Assembly: GCA_020024915.1 (NCBI GenBank)
Contig: JAHHSZ010000035.1
Location: forward strand, 1 to 17,189
Reading direction: 5' to 3'
DNA from: Fusobacterium sp.
GTDB taxonomy: Bacteria > Fusobacteriota > Fusobacteriia > Fusobacteriales > Fusobacteriaceae
DNA: 17,189 nt
The position numbers were made by a program, and so were the translations under genes. The stretch's first letter is position 1. Each line of letters opens with the position of its first letter. This document shows, one piece after another, positions 6,270-14,221 of this stretch. A model generated the notes under the pieces. The model had not been told where the DNA came from, did not search any database, and was given only the letters and a program-made list of their open reading frames with translations.

Positions 6270-8338
6270 AAACTATAAATCTCTTTGGATTAAGACTACA
6301 GTTTGAAGTGAAGAGAAATAGATATAGTGATGAAAATATTTATTCTAAAGAATATTCATTGAGAGAAAAATTGATATATATAATTTTGGTGATGTTTGTC
6401 ATAGCATTTTCCTCAAAAATCTTTTTGTTATCCAATCAAAATAATTATAAAGTAGGAGATATAGTTAAGGCTGATCTGTATGCACCAAATACCATTATCT
6501 TTAAGGATCAAGGTGCTAAGGAGAAGATAATAGAGGGGATAATCAAAGAATCAGGAAAAGAGTATATTTACTCTTCAGATGTAGAAAAATTATATTTAGA
6601 TTACTTTGATGACTTTTTCAAGAGTATTAATCAATTGAAAAATGGTATAGTAACCGAGTTAGAAGCTAATCTACTAGAGAGAAATACAAATAAAAAGATT
6701 CCGCAAAATTTGATAGAGGAACTTGTATCCCTCAAAGAAAAAGAGATTGACATGATAGAGAGAGGAAGTAGAAAATTCCTAGTAGAAGCTTATAAAGAGG
6801 GGATAATTCAAGAGAAAAATGGTGTTTTTTATAGGACACCAGTTGATAAAAAATATGAAAAATTAAATGATTTAGAGAAAAAAATTGTGGATATTTTTGT
6901 TTCACCAAACTATATCTATGATGAGGTAAAAACAAAGAAAAATATTCAGGAGAAAGTTTCTCAGATAAGTGATCAATATGTTGAGATAAAAGCTGGGACA
7001 CTTATAGCTAAAACAGGAGAAGTATTGAATGAGAGAAGAATAAAGATCTTAGAGGCTTGTGGTATCTACTCTTATAAGAAGAGTTTTTCCTTGATCTTTG
7101 CTAATATTCTTTATTTAGGGATAATCTCATCACTATTTTATAGCTTATTTTTCAACAACTACAAAAAAATAATCTTAAATAAGAATTATTACAGATCTTC
7201 ATTGTTGATTTTAGCGGGAATACTCCTCACTTTTAGAGTTTTAAATAACGATTGGATGTATTTTATTCCTGTTGATACAGCATTTTTTCTATTGATACTC
7301 TTGGTTGATAAAACCTATGCAATATCACTATTTTCATTTATGTTATTTTTTCTGATGCCAATATTGAACTACAATCTACAGTATTTTACAATATATTTCA
7401 TATCAATGGCTTTTACAGCTCATATTGTTTCTAAAATAACAACGAGATCAGGAGTAATAGCAGCGGGAATACAACTATCTATACTAAAAGTAACACTGTA
7501 CTTACTGCTCTCATATTTTTCAGAGGTAGAGAGCTTTACTATTGCAATCATAGTAGGATCAATTTTACTTTCTGGGCTTGTATCAGGAATGTTAACAATA
7601 GCATTCTTACCCTATTTTGAGAAGACATTTAATATATTAACTATATTTAGATTATTGGAATTGGGGGATCTGTCACACCCACTTTTGAAAAAAATATCAG
7701 TGGAAGCTCCAGGAACGTTCCAACACTCAGTGATGGTAGCCACACTTTCAGAAAATGCAGCAACTGCGATAGGAGCAAATGCAGTTTTTTGCCGTGTAGC
7801 TTCATATTATCATGATTTAGGAAAAACAAAGAGACCAAAGTTTTATGTAGAAAATCAGCAAAATGGAGAGAATCCACATAATAAGATTTCACCATTTATG
7901 AGTACACTAATAATTACTTCACATACTAAAGATGGAGCAGAGCTAGCAAAAGAGTATCAAATCCCTAAAGAGATAAGGGATATTATGTATGAACATCAGG
8001 GAACTACATTTTTAGCATATTTTTATAATGCAGCAAAGAATATAGATCCAAATGTTGAAAAAGAGGAGTTTAGGTATAGTGGACCAAAACCCAAAACAAA
8101 GGAATCAGCAATAATAATGTTGGCAGATTCTATTGAGGCGGCTATAAGATCGTTGGACGAGAAATCACCAATGGCAATGGAGAATATGATTAGAAAGATA
8201 ATCAATGGAAAAATAGAGGATAATCAGTTATCAGAAGCGAATCTTACTTTTAAGGAGATAGAGGTTATAATAAAAACCTTTGTAAAAACTTTGGTAAGTA
8301 TTCATCATGTTAGAATTAAATATCCAGGACAAAAATAA
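6266..8338 (+). CDS. pgpH: PgpH-type 7TM-HD cyclic-di-AMP phosphodiesterase
   Basis: Encodes 690 residues. A first membrane helix (about 36-56) is followed by a large extracytoplasmic 7TMR-HDED region (about 60-265), a block of roughly seven membrane helices (about 272-455), and a cytoplasmic HD domain. HD-domain metal ligands are visible: H487 in FQHSVM, H516-D517 in YYHDLGKTKRP, H538 in PHNKIS and H577 in YEHQGTT. PgpH proteins hydrolyse c-di-AMP to pApA, controlling potassium, osmotic and wall homeostasis. The gene overlaps the helicase stop codon by 4 bases and precedes ybeY, an order also common in Firmicutes. No c-di-AMP cyclase gene lies in the window. The substrate assignment comes from family knowledge and was not tested here. 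Confidence 0.93.
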   Translation: MKTINLFGLRLQFEVKRNRYSDENIYSKEYSLREKLIYIILVMFVIAFSSKIFLLSNQNNYKVGDIVKADLYAPNTIIFKDQGAKEKIIEGIIKESGKEYIYSSDVEKLYLDYFDDFFKSINQLKNGIVTELEANLLERNTNKKIPQNLIEELVSLKEKEIDMIERGSRKFLVEAYKEGIIQEKNGVFYRTPVDKKYEKLNDLEKKIVDIFVSPNYIYDEVKTKKNIQEKVSQISDQYVEIKAGTLIAKTGEVLNERRIKILEACGIYSYKKSFSLIFANILYLGIISSLFYSLFFNNYKKIILNKNYYRSSLLILAGILLTFRVLNNDWMYFIPVDTAFFLLILLVDKTYAISLFSFMLFFLMPILNYNLQYFTIYFISMAFTAHIVSKITTRSGVIAAGIQLSILKVTLYLLLSYFSEVESFTIAIIVGSILLSGLVSGMLTIAFLPYFEKTFNILTIFRLLELGDLSHPLLKKISVEAPGTFQHSVMVATLSENAATAIGANAVFCRVASYYHDLGKTKRPKFYVENQQNGENPHNKISPFMSTLIITSHTKDGAELAKEYQIPKEIRDIMYEHQGTTFLAYFYNAAKNIDPNVEKEEFRYSGPKPKTKESAIIMLADSIEAAIRSLDEKSPMAMENMIRKIINGKIEDNQLSEANLTFKEIEVIIKTFVKTLVSIHHVRIKYPGQK

Positions 8339-8356
8339 AATATAAGGAGAGATAGT

Positions 8357-8824
8357 ATGGAATTGATATTAGAGATGTCTCTAGAGATAGAAGGATTTGA
8401 TAATTTAGTTAATGAAGATGAGATAAAGGAGTATGTAGAGAAAGTTTTAACAAAGGAGTATGAGTCAGAAGTTCCAGTATACATATCACTTTTATTTACA
8501 GGAAATAACGAGATTCAAGTAATAAATAGAGAGTATAGAGATAAAGACCAACCAACAGATGTTATCTCATTTGCTTATCATGAGACTGAAGATTTTGAAA
8601 TAGGGCCTTATGATACATTAGGAGATATAGTTGTCTCATTAGAGAGAGTAGTAGAACAGGCAAAAGAGTACAATCATTCAGAAAAAAGAGAGCTATACTA
8701 TGTTTTAACTCATGGAATTTTACATCTTTTAGGATATGATCATATAGAAGAGGAAGATAAAATAGAGATGAGAGCCAAAGAGGAAGAGATATTAGGAACT
8801 TTTGGATATACTAGAGAGATGTGA
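8357..8824 (+). CDS. ybeY: YbeY endoribonuclease / rRNA maturation factor
   Basis: Encodes 155 residues, the usual YbeY size. The zinc motif HGILHLLGYDH carries H119, H123 and H129, and the conserved NREYRDKDQPTDVISF segment contains R61, equivalent to the essential arginine of E. coli YbeY. YbeY is a metal-dependent endoribonuclease in the cytoplasm needed for 16S rRNA 3'-end maturation and ribosome quality control. AAGGAG sits 9 bases before the ATG. It follows pgpH by 18 bases and runs directly into the lipid kinase gene, so all three are probably co-transcribed. Confidence 0.97.
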   Translation: MELILEMSLEIEGFDNLVNEDEIKEYVEKVLTKEYESEVPVYISLLFTGNNEIQVINREYRDKDQPTDVISFAYHETEDFEIGPYDTLGDIVVSLERVVEQAKEYNHSEKRELYYVLTHGILHLLGYDHIEEEDKIEMRAKEEEILGTFGYTREM

Positions 8825-8828
8825 TAAT

Positions 8829-9551
8829 ATGGGAAATTCTAGAAATAAATGGAAAAATATAGGAGTAACAGAAAAGTTTAATGTTGCTTTTGAAGGGATT
8901 TTTGAAACAATAAGGACAGAAAGACATATGAAATTTCATTGTTTTTGTACAATTATAATCTTTATCCTATCTTTATTTTTAGATATTGGAAAAAATGAAG
9001 CTCTTGCTGTAATCATAAGTGTTTCATTAATCTGGATAGCTGAACTTTTTAATACAGCTATTGAAAGTTGTGTGGATATGGTCACTGAAGAATATCATCC
9101 TTTGGCTAAGAGAGCTAAAGATATTGCAGCTGGAGCTGTTTTGGTAACAGCTATAAACGCTTTATTTGTAGGTTATATAGTCTTTGAGAAGAAGATAGTC
9201 CTAAATATGAAAGATATATTTTATATTTTGAAAAGCTCATATCAACATACTGTGCTATCTATATTTGTACTAATAATAGTAATTGTAATCTGCATTAAAG
9301 CTATTTCAGGAAAAGGAACAGCATTGAGAGGAGGATTTCCAAGTGGTCATAGTGCATTGGCAACTTCAATATTGACACTGGTAACTTCTCAAACAGATAA
9401 TCCTAAAATATTTTTTCTTACTCTTGTTTTGACAATTTTAGTGATTCACTCTAGAATAGAGGGGAAAATACATACATTTTTTGAAACAATGGTAGGATCA
9501 TTTTTAGGTTGGGCAGTGACATATCTTATATTAGTAATAGTAAATTTATAG
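8829..9551 (+). CDS. DgkA-type lipid kinase fused to PAP2 phosphatase
   Basis: Encodes 240 residues with two integral-membrane domains. Residues 11-118 are a DgkA/undecaprenol kinase domain with the whole E. coli DgkA active-site set shifted by three: E31, E72, N75, E79, K97, D98. Residues about 140-240 are a PAP2 domain: R167 before a GG, PSGH (171-174, H174) and SRIEGKIH (R209, H215), the phosphatase motifs. One half phosphorylates diacylglycerol or undecaprenol, the other normally removes phosphate from lipid phosphates; the fusion could recycle undecaprenyl phosphate in both directions. ATG 8829 lies 4 bases after the ybeY stop with only a weak GAGAG site; a TTG at 8802, preceded by AGGA and overlapping ybeY, is an alternative adding 9 residues. 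Confidence 0.88.
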   Translation: MGNSRNKWKNIGVTEKFNVAFEGIFETIRTERHMKFHCFCTIIIFILSLFLDIGKNEALAVIISVSLIWIAELFNTAIESCVDMVTEEYHPLAKRAKDIAAGAVLVTAINALFVGYIVFEKKIVLNMKDIFYILKSSYQHTVLSIFVLIIVIVICIKAISGKGTALRGGFPSGHSALATSILTLVTSQTDNPKIFFLTLVLTILVIHSRIEGKIHTFFETMVGSFLGWAVTYLILVIVNL

Positions 9552-9561
9552 GAGAGTTACT

Positions 9562-11082
9562 ATGATAAGAATGAAGGAGTATATACTACTGAGCATACTA
9601 TCCTATTGTAATTTTGGAGAAGCTGAGTATGGGAAAACTTTGAGAGAGATATTTGAAAATCCACAAAATAATAGAATTATAGTGGAAACTTTCTCTATAC
9701 TTTTATCTAGAAATAGAGAGTTATTTATGAATTATTTTTCTGAGATTTTAAATGATTGGAAAATATATTACATAGATAATAGAACATCTCAAAATATAGG
9801 AGGAAAAGCTTCAGGATTTTATGCAGTGGTATTTGAAAAAGATGAAAAATATGTTGTTTCTTATAGAGGGAGTGAAAAATATCCCTTAGAAGATGCATAT
9901 AAAGATTTTATAGAGACAGATTTGGCAATAGGGTTGGGAAAAATACCACTTCAATTTTATGAAGGAGTAGAAGTGTATTATTACCTAATAAAGGATTGTA
10001 AGTTAGAAGCTAAGAACATATATTTAACAGGGCACTCTTTAGGTGGGGGTATAGCACAGTATGTAGCTTTAACAATTGACAAGTTTTTTAACTATATTCC
10101 ATATACTTATACATGGAATGCTGTTGGAATAAATAGAGAGGGAATAGTTTCAATAGTAGATTATATAAAATTGAATGAGATATTAGGAAAGTACACAGAT
10201 CTATCAGAGAAGGAGATTGAAAACTTTAAAGAGTTTGAAGAGTCGTATTTGGAGTTTTTAGCTAAAGAGTTAAAGAAGATAAAAGCAATAAAGGATAATA
10301 AAACAGCACTTGTAGATAAATATGATACTGTTTATTTTGATATTGATGAGGATTTTATTAAACAACTTATAAAAATTACAACTATAGAGAGATGCTTGAT
10401 GAAATTCTCAATATCTAGAAGAAGGGAGCTCATTTTAAAACAGAATCTTTTTGAGAAAATATTTCAATTGGATAATATGGGTGAGCTTTTAGAGAGGGCA
10501 CAAAAATTTATAGATAGAGTGGATAATAATAGAGCTTATGAGAAGAGAATCTATAACTTTGGACATTCACAGGATTTGACATTCTCACTTTTTAGGCATC
10601 TTGGAACAGCTTATCTAGTTGATGAGAGCTTTACCAAGAGAAAAAAACAGAGAGCAACAATATTTAATAATTTTAAAATATTTACAAAATCTATACAAAG
10701 TCATCATTTTGAAGATGTTTTTTTTCCTTTTATTAAAACAGCAGGAGAGAAGACTGGGAATTTTTCAGTGAATTTAAATTTAGATTTTATAGCTTCATCT
10801 CTCAGAAAATTGTTTACAATGGAATATTGTTTAAATAAAAATCTATTGGCATACTATTTTTCTCTTGAAAAAATAGATGAAAATAATTTTAAAGAGATTA
10901 AACAGTATATAGTGTCTGGTTTAAATAGTAGTGGTGTAAGTCTTCTGTATAGAAAGCAGATAACTACTCAATTAGTGGGGATGAATAGAGAAGAGTTTTC
11001 AGAATTGTGGGAGAAAATAAAGAAAAAATTACCAAGTCCATATAAGAATATGGATATATTTGATACATTTGTCTTTATATAA
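9562..11082 (+). CDS. Class-3-lipase-like alpha/beta hydrolase
   Basis: Encodes 506 residues with no signal peptide and no membrane helix, so it is probably cytoplasmic. The nucleophile elbow GHSLGGG places S159. Downstream, GHSQDLTFSLFRHLG offers D338 and H346 as the rest of a Ser-Asp-His triad, as in class 3 lipases. The N-terminal pattern (ILSYCNFGEAEYGKTL, then FYAVVFEKDEKYVVSYRGSE) resembles Mbeg1-like/DUF2974 hydrolases. An extra, mostly helical and charged region of about 140 residues sits between the Ser and the Asp/His, and the last 150 residues match nothing I recognise. The substrate is unknown; a lysophospholipid or acyl-lipid role is suggested only by the lipid kinase/phosphatase gene 10 bases upstream. 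GGAGAG precedes the ATG. Confidence 0.75.
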   Translation: MIRMKEYILLSILSYCNFGEAEYGKTLREIFENPQNNRIIVETFSILLSRNRELFMNYFSEILNDWKIYYIDNRTSQNIGGKASGFYAVVFEKDEKYVVSYRGSEKYPLEDAYKDFIETDLAIGLGKIPLQFYEGVEVYYYLIKDCKLEAKNIYLTGHSLGGGIAQYVALTIDKFFNYIPYTYTWNAVGINREGIVSIVDYIKLNEILGKYTDLSEKEIENFKEFEESYLEFLAKELKKIKAIKDNKTALVDKYDTVYFDIDEDFIKQLIKITTIERCLMKFSISRRRELILKQNLFEKIFQLDNMGELLERAQKFIDRVDNNRAYEKRIYNFGHSQDLTFSLFRHLGTAYLVDESFTKRKKQRATIFNNFKIFTKSIQSHHFEDVFFPFIKTAGEKTGNFSVNLNLDFIASSLRKLFTMEYCLNKNLLAYYFSLEKIDENNFKEIKQYIVSGLNSSGVSLLYRKQITTQLVGMNREEFSELWEKIKKKLPSPYKNMDIFDTFVFI

Positions 11083-11100
11083 AATATTTTGGAGGGAAGA

Positions 11101-12591
11101 ATGAAAAAGTATTTGGCATTAGTATTTCTTTTGATATTAGTAGGTTGTGGTATAACTAAGGAGAAGCAAGTAGAAAATAGAAGTTTGAAAGTTGCATTAG
11201 CTTACAAACCGAGATCTTTTGACCCACATAGACATACTGATAGTGCAACATTGGCAGTGACAAAACAGATATATAGTAATCTTTTTTCAATAGATAATGA
11301 AGGTAATATTGTTACAGAACTGGTTGAGAGTTATCAAATACAAGAGGATAGTTCTATAATATTAAAATTAAAAAAAGGTGTTTTATTTCATAATGAAGAT
11401 GAAATGAAAGCAGAAGATGTAAAGAAGAGTCTAGAAAGAAATTTAGAGATCCCTGTTTCAAGAGTTTTGGTAGAAGCAATAGAGAGTGTAGAAGTGATAG
11501 ACGATTATACTCTAAAGATTAATCAAAATAATTCACCATCAATATTGCTACATAACTTAGCTCATTCATCAACTGCAATTGTTAAAGAAGTTGCAAAAAA
11601 TTCACAAGATATTGATCTAGTAGGAACAGGACCATACAAAATTGAAGATTGGTCTCTAAGTGAAAGGGTTGTATTAAAAGGTTTTGACAAATTCTATGGT
11701 GAAAAAGCAAAAATGGAGGATCTTATTTTCCAAACTATCCCCGAAACTTCAAATAGATTAATAGCACTTGAAACTGGAGAGATAGATATAGCTTATGACA
11801 TTTCAGCAAATGATATAAAGGAAATTGAAAAAAATCCAAGGTTAAAAGTGATCAATGAAGTATCTTTAGGTAGTGATTTTATAACAATAAATACTAAAAG
11901 AGTTAAAGATAAGCGTATAAGACAAGCAATAGAGTATGCTATTGATAAAAAAGCAATAATAAATACAGTGTATGAAGGTTATGGAGTTGTTCCAAAATCT
12001 ATATTATCACCCAATGTTTTTGGTTATGATGATGAGGCTAAGATTAGAGAGTATAATCTAGGTAGAGCAAAAGAGTTATTGAAAGAGGCAGGAGCAGAGA
12101 GTTTAAAATTAGGACTTTGGATATATGATGAACCTTCAAGACAGCAGATGGCTCAGATAATACAGGCTAACTTAAAAGAGTTAGGAATAGATGTGGAGAT
12201 AAATGTGTTGGAGGTATCTTCTTTTTTACAATACACAGGAATGGGAGAACATGATCTATTGATAGGACTTTGGTATGTTAGCACTGGTGATGCTGACTAT
12301 GGTTTCTATCCATTACTACACTCATCTTCAGCTGGACCAGTTGGAAATAGAAGTTTTTATTCAAATATTGAGGTCGATAATTTACTAGATAGAGCAAGGA
12401 AAACTACCTCTACTTTTGAGAGAAAAGAGAATTATAAAAAAGTTCAAAATATAATCAGGGATGAGGTTCCAGTGTTTCCAATTGCATACAAAAATTATGC
12501 AATTGGGTTGCAAAATAATATAAATGGTTTCTTGTTTAATCCCAATGGAAATCATATTTTATATAAAGTTTATTATGAGAAAATTAAATAA
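11101..12591 (+). CDS. Solute-binding lipoprotein of a peptide/nickel-type ABC transporter
   Basis: Encodes 496 residues. The signal peptide MKKYLALVFLLILVGC ends in a lipobox (Cys16), so the protein is membrane-anchored. The rest is a family-5 (DppA/OppA/NikA) binding protein: LKVALAYKPRSFDPHRHTD near the N terminus, LVGTGPYKIEDW in the middle, and the IRQAIEYAIDKKAI signature. The family binds peptides, nickel or other small solutes for import. No permease or ATPase gene is adjacent, so it is an orphan binding protein and the ligand cannot be told. ATG 11101 is chosen for GGAGG 5 bases upstream; a TTG at 11089 in frame has none. It is the last gene of the operon, 18 bases after the lipase-like gene, and a strong terminator follows. 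Confidence 0.92.
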   Translation: MKKYLALVFLLILVGCGITKEKQVENRSLKVALAYKPRSFDPHRHTDSATLAVTKQIYSNLFSIDNEGNIVTELVESYQIQEDSSIILKLKKGVLFHNEDEMKAEDVKKSLERNLEIPVSRVLVEAIESVEVIDDYTLKINQNNSPSILLHNLAHSSTAIVKEVAKNSQDIDLVGTGPYKIEDWSLSERVVLKGFDKFYGEKAKMEDLIFQTIPETSNRLIALETGEIDIAYDISANDIKEIEKNPRLKVINEVSLGSDFITINTKRVKDKRIRQAIEYAIDKKAIINTVYEGYGVVPKSILSPNVFGYDDEAKIREYNLGRAKELLKEAGAESLKLGLWIYDEPSRQQMAQIIQANLKELGIDVEINVLEVSSFLQYTGMGEHDLLIGLWYVSTGDADYGFYPLLHSSSAGPVGNRSFYSNIEVDNLLDRARKTTSTFERKENYKKVQNIIRDEVPVFPIAYKNYAIGLQNNINGFLFNPNGNHILYKVYYEKIK

Positions 12592-12607
12592 TTCAAAGAG
12601 TTAAAAG

Positions 12608-12649
12608 CTCTGTTCAATAGCTTAGTTTTTGATTGAACAGAGTTTTTTT
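12608..12649 (+). terminator. Rho-independent terminator of the six-gene operon
   Basis: CTCTGTTCAAT (12608-12618) pairs perfectly with ATTGAACAGAG (12632-12642) across a 13-base loop, followed at once by seven T's. It closes the operon 16 bases after the binding-protein stop codon. Confidence 0.93.
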
Positions 12650-12830
12650 ATTTATTTTTTAAACTATGAAAATATAAAAAAATATTGAATTCTTACAAAA
12701 AAATTCAATAATAAGAGAGCTTGAAAGAATTATGAAATATATATTTTAAAAATACAAAAAAAATATGACAAATATTAGTTCGTAGTAAAATAAAAAAACA
12801 CTCATAAATTAAAAAAGATAAAATACCCTA

Positions 12831-12859
12831 TTGCAAATAAAATAACAATGTGATAATAT
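12831..12859 (+). promoter_or_regulatory. thl promoter with overlapping Rex-like operator
   Basis: -35 TTGCAA (12831-12836), a 17-bp spacer and -10 TAATAT (12854-12859). The 18 bases TTGCAAATAAAATAACAA (12831-12848) match the Rex consensus TTGTTAA-N4-TTAACAA at 11 of 14 defined positions and cover the -35 box and spacer, where a repressor would block RNA polymerase. The promoter call is firmer than the operator call. Confidence 0.6.
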
Positions 12860-12936
12860 CTATTTATAAAGAATAAAAAATAAAAAGGTCATAAGTGATC
12901 TATAACACACATTGAAGATGGATGGAGGAGAAGATT

Positions 12937-14121
12937 ATGGCAAAAAAAGTAGTTTTAGTAGGAGCATGTCGTACAGCTTTAGGAACAATGGGAGGAGCAT
13001 TAAGTAACGTTTCAGCAGCAGATCTAGGAGCTGTAGTAGTAAAGGAAGCTTTAAATAGAGCAGGAATTCCAGCTGAAAAAGTAGATCAAGTATTATTTGG
13101 ATGCGTTATTCAAGCAGGATTAGGACAAAACGTTGCTCGTCAAATATCTTTAAAGGCAGGATTATCAATAAAAACTCCAGCAGTTACATTAAACGTAGTA
13201 TGTGGATCAGGATTACATACAGTAAATATGGCAGCAGCAATGATTCAATCAGGACAAGCAGATATTGTAGTAGCAGGAGGAACTGAAAACATGTCTTCAG
13301 CTCCATACCTATTGAGAAAGGGACGTTATGGATACCGTTTAGGAAATGCAGAATTAGTAGACTCTATGGTAAATGATGCCCTATGGGATGCATTCAACAA
13401 CTATCATATGGGAATCACTGCTGAAAACATTTGTGATCAATGGGGATTAACTCGTGAAGAGTTAGACAAATTTGCTGCTGAGAGTCAGCAAAAAGCAGTG
13501 AAGGCTCAAGAAGAAGGAAGATTTAAAGATGAGATTGTTCCAGTTGTAATAAGAGGTAAAAAAGGAGATATCATTGTAGATACAGATGAGGGACCTAGAC
13601 CTGGAACAACAGTTGAAGGAATTGGAAAATTAAAACCAGCATTCAAAAAAGATGGAATGGTAACAGCAGGGAACGCATCAAGTATAAATGATGGAGCTGC
13701 TGCAATAATCGTTATGTCTGAAGAAAAAGCTAAAGAACTAGGAGTAAAACCTATGGCTACATGGATAGATGGAGCTCTAGGAGGAGTAGATCCTTCTATA
13801 ATGGGAATAGGTCCAGTTGAATCTACAAGAAAAGTTCTAGAGAGAACAGGAATGAAAATTAGTGACTTTGATTTAATAGAAGCAAATGAGGCTTTTGCAG
13901 CTCAATCATTAGCTGTAGGTAAAGATTTAGGAATAGATATTTCTAAATTAAATGTAAATGGAGGAGCTATTGCTTTAGGGCACCCAGTAGGAGCTTCAGG
14001 ATGTCGTATCTTAGTAACTCTATTACATGAGATGGAAAAACGTAATGCAAAAACAGGATTAGCAACTCTTTGTATTGGTGGTGGAATGGGATGTTCTGCT
14101 ATTGTTAAGAGAGAGGACTAG
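12937..14121 (+). CDS. thlA: Acetyl-CoA C-acetyltransferase (thiolase)
   Basis: Encodes 394 residues, standard for biosynthetic thiolase. Catalytic residues are present: C89 in NVVCGSGLHTV, H349 in ALGHPVGASGC, and C379 in CIGGGMGC. It condenses two acetyl-CoA to acetoacetyl-CoA, the first step of the butyrate pathway, in the cytoplasm; crt and hbd follow. ATG 12937 has GGAGGAG 6 bases upstream; an in-frame ATG at 12922 overlaps that site and is unlikely. Arginine codons are often CGT (for example 12969, 13137, 13324), unlike neighbouring genes, which use almost only AGA; this is a sign of high expression. The first gene of a fermentative cluster, it may be regulated by redox state through the site at its promoter. 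Confidence 0.96.
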   Translation: MAKKVVLVGACRTALGTMGGALSNVSAADLGAVVVKEALNRAGIPAEKVDQVLFGCVIQAGLGQNVARQISLKAGLSIKTPAVTLNVVCGSGLHTVNMAAAMIQSGQADIVVAGGTENMSSAPYLLRKGRYGYRLGNAELVDSMVNDALWDAFNNYHMGITAENICDQWGLTREELDKFAAESQQKAVKAQEEGRFKDEIVPVVIRGKKGDIIVDTDEGPRPGTTVEGIGKLKPAFKKDGMVTAGNASSINDGAAAIIVMSEEKAKELGVKPMATWIDGALGGVDPSIMGIGPVESTRKVLERTGMKISDFDLIEANEAFAAQSLAVGKDLGIDISKLNVNGGAIALGHPVGASGCRILVTLLHEMEKRNAKTGLATLCIGGGMGCSAIVKRED

Positions 14122-14128
14122 TCATAAA

Positions 14129-14157
14129 TTGACAACTCACTTATCTTAATCTATATA
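14129..14157 (+). promoter_or_regulatory. Possible internal promoter before crt
   Basis: Perfect -35 TTGACA (14129-14134), a 17-bp spacer and -10 TATATA (14152-14157), 64 bases before the crt ATG. The predicted start lies inside the left arm of the adjacent 13-bp inverted repeat. Confidence 0.6.
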
Positions 14158-14187
14158 AAGTTAAGAGCAGGTTTCTGCTCTTAACTT
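14158..14187. repeat. Perfect 13-bp inverted repeat between thl and crt
   Basis: AAGTTAAGAGCAG (14158-14170), loop GTTT, CTGCTCTTAACTT (14175-14187). No T run follows, so it is a poor terminator. In read-through mRNA it would be a very stable hairpin that could protect the thl message or mark a processing site; as DNA it sits directly next to a -10 box, where an operator would be placed. Confidence 0.85.
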
Positions 14188-14221
14188 CTATAAAAATAAC
14201 CTATAATTAAGGAGGGTCATA

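Larger units (their letters stand above)
12592..12936. other. Intergenic region before thl
   Basis: This very AT-rich gap holds the operon terminator (12608-12649), a 9-bp inverted repeat TATTGAATT / AATTCAATA (12683-12691 and 12702-12710), the thl promoter with an overlapping Rex-like site (12831-12859), and a leader of about 70 bases. No gene, RNA gene or known riboswitch fold is visible. Confidence 0.6.

Noticed and set aside
7647..7895. - strand frame opposite the HD domain of pgpH
   Set aside because: It is an antisense shadow of a conserved catalytic region, with no start signal.
12683..12710. 9-bp inverted repeat in the thl upstream region as an operator
   Set aside because: It is nearly pure A/T with a 10-base loop, far from the promoter, and could easily occur by chance in such AT-rich DNA.
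14158..14187. Hairpin after thl as a standard terminator
   Set aside because: The stem is perfect but no T run follows, and crt and hbd belong to the same pathway; it is kept as an inverted repeat of uncertain role.
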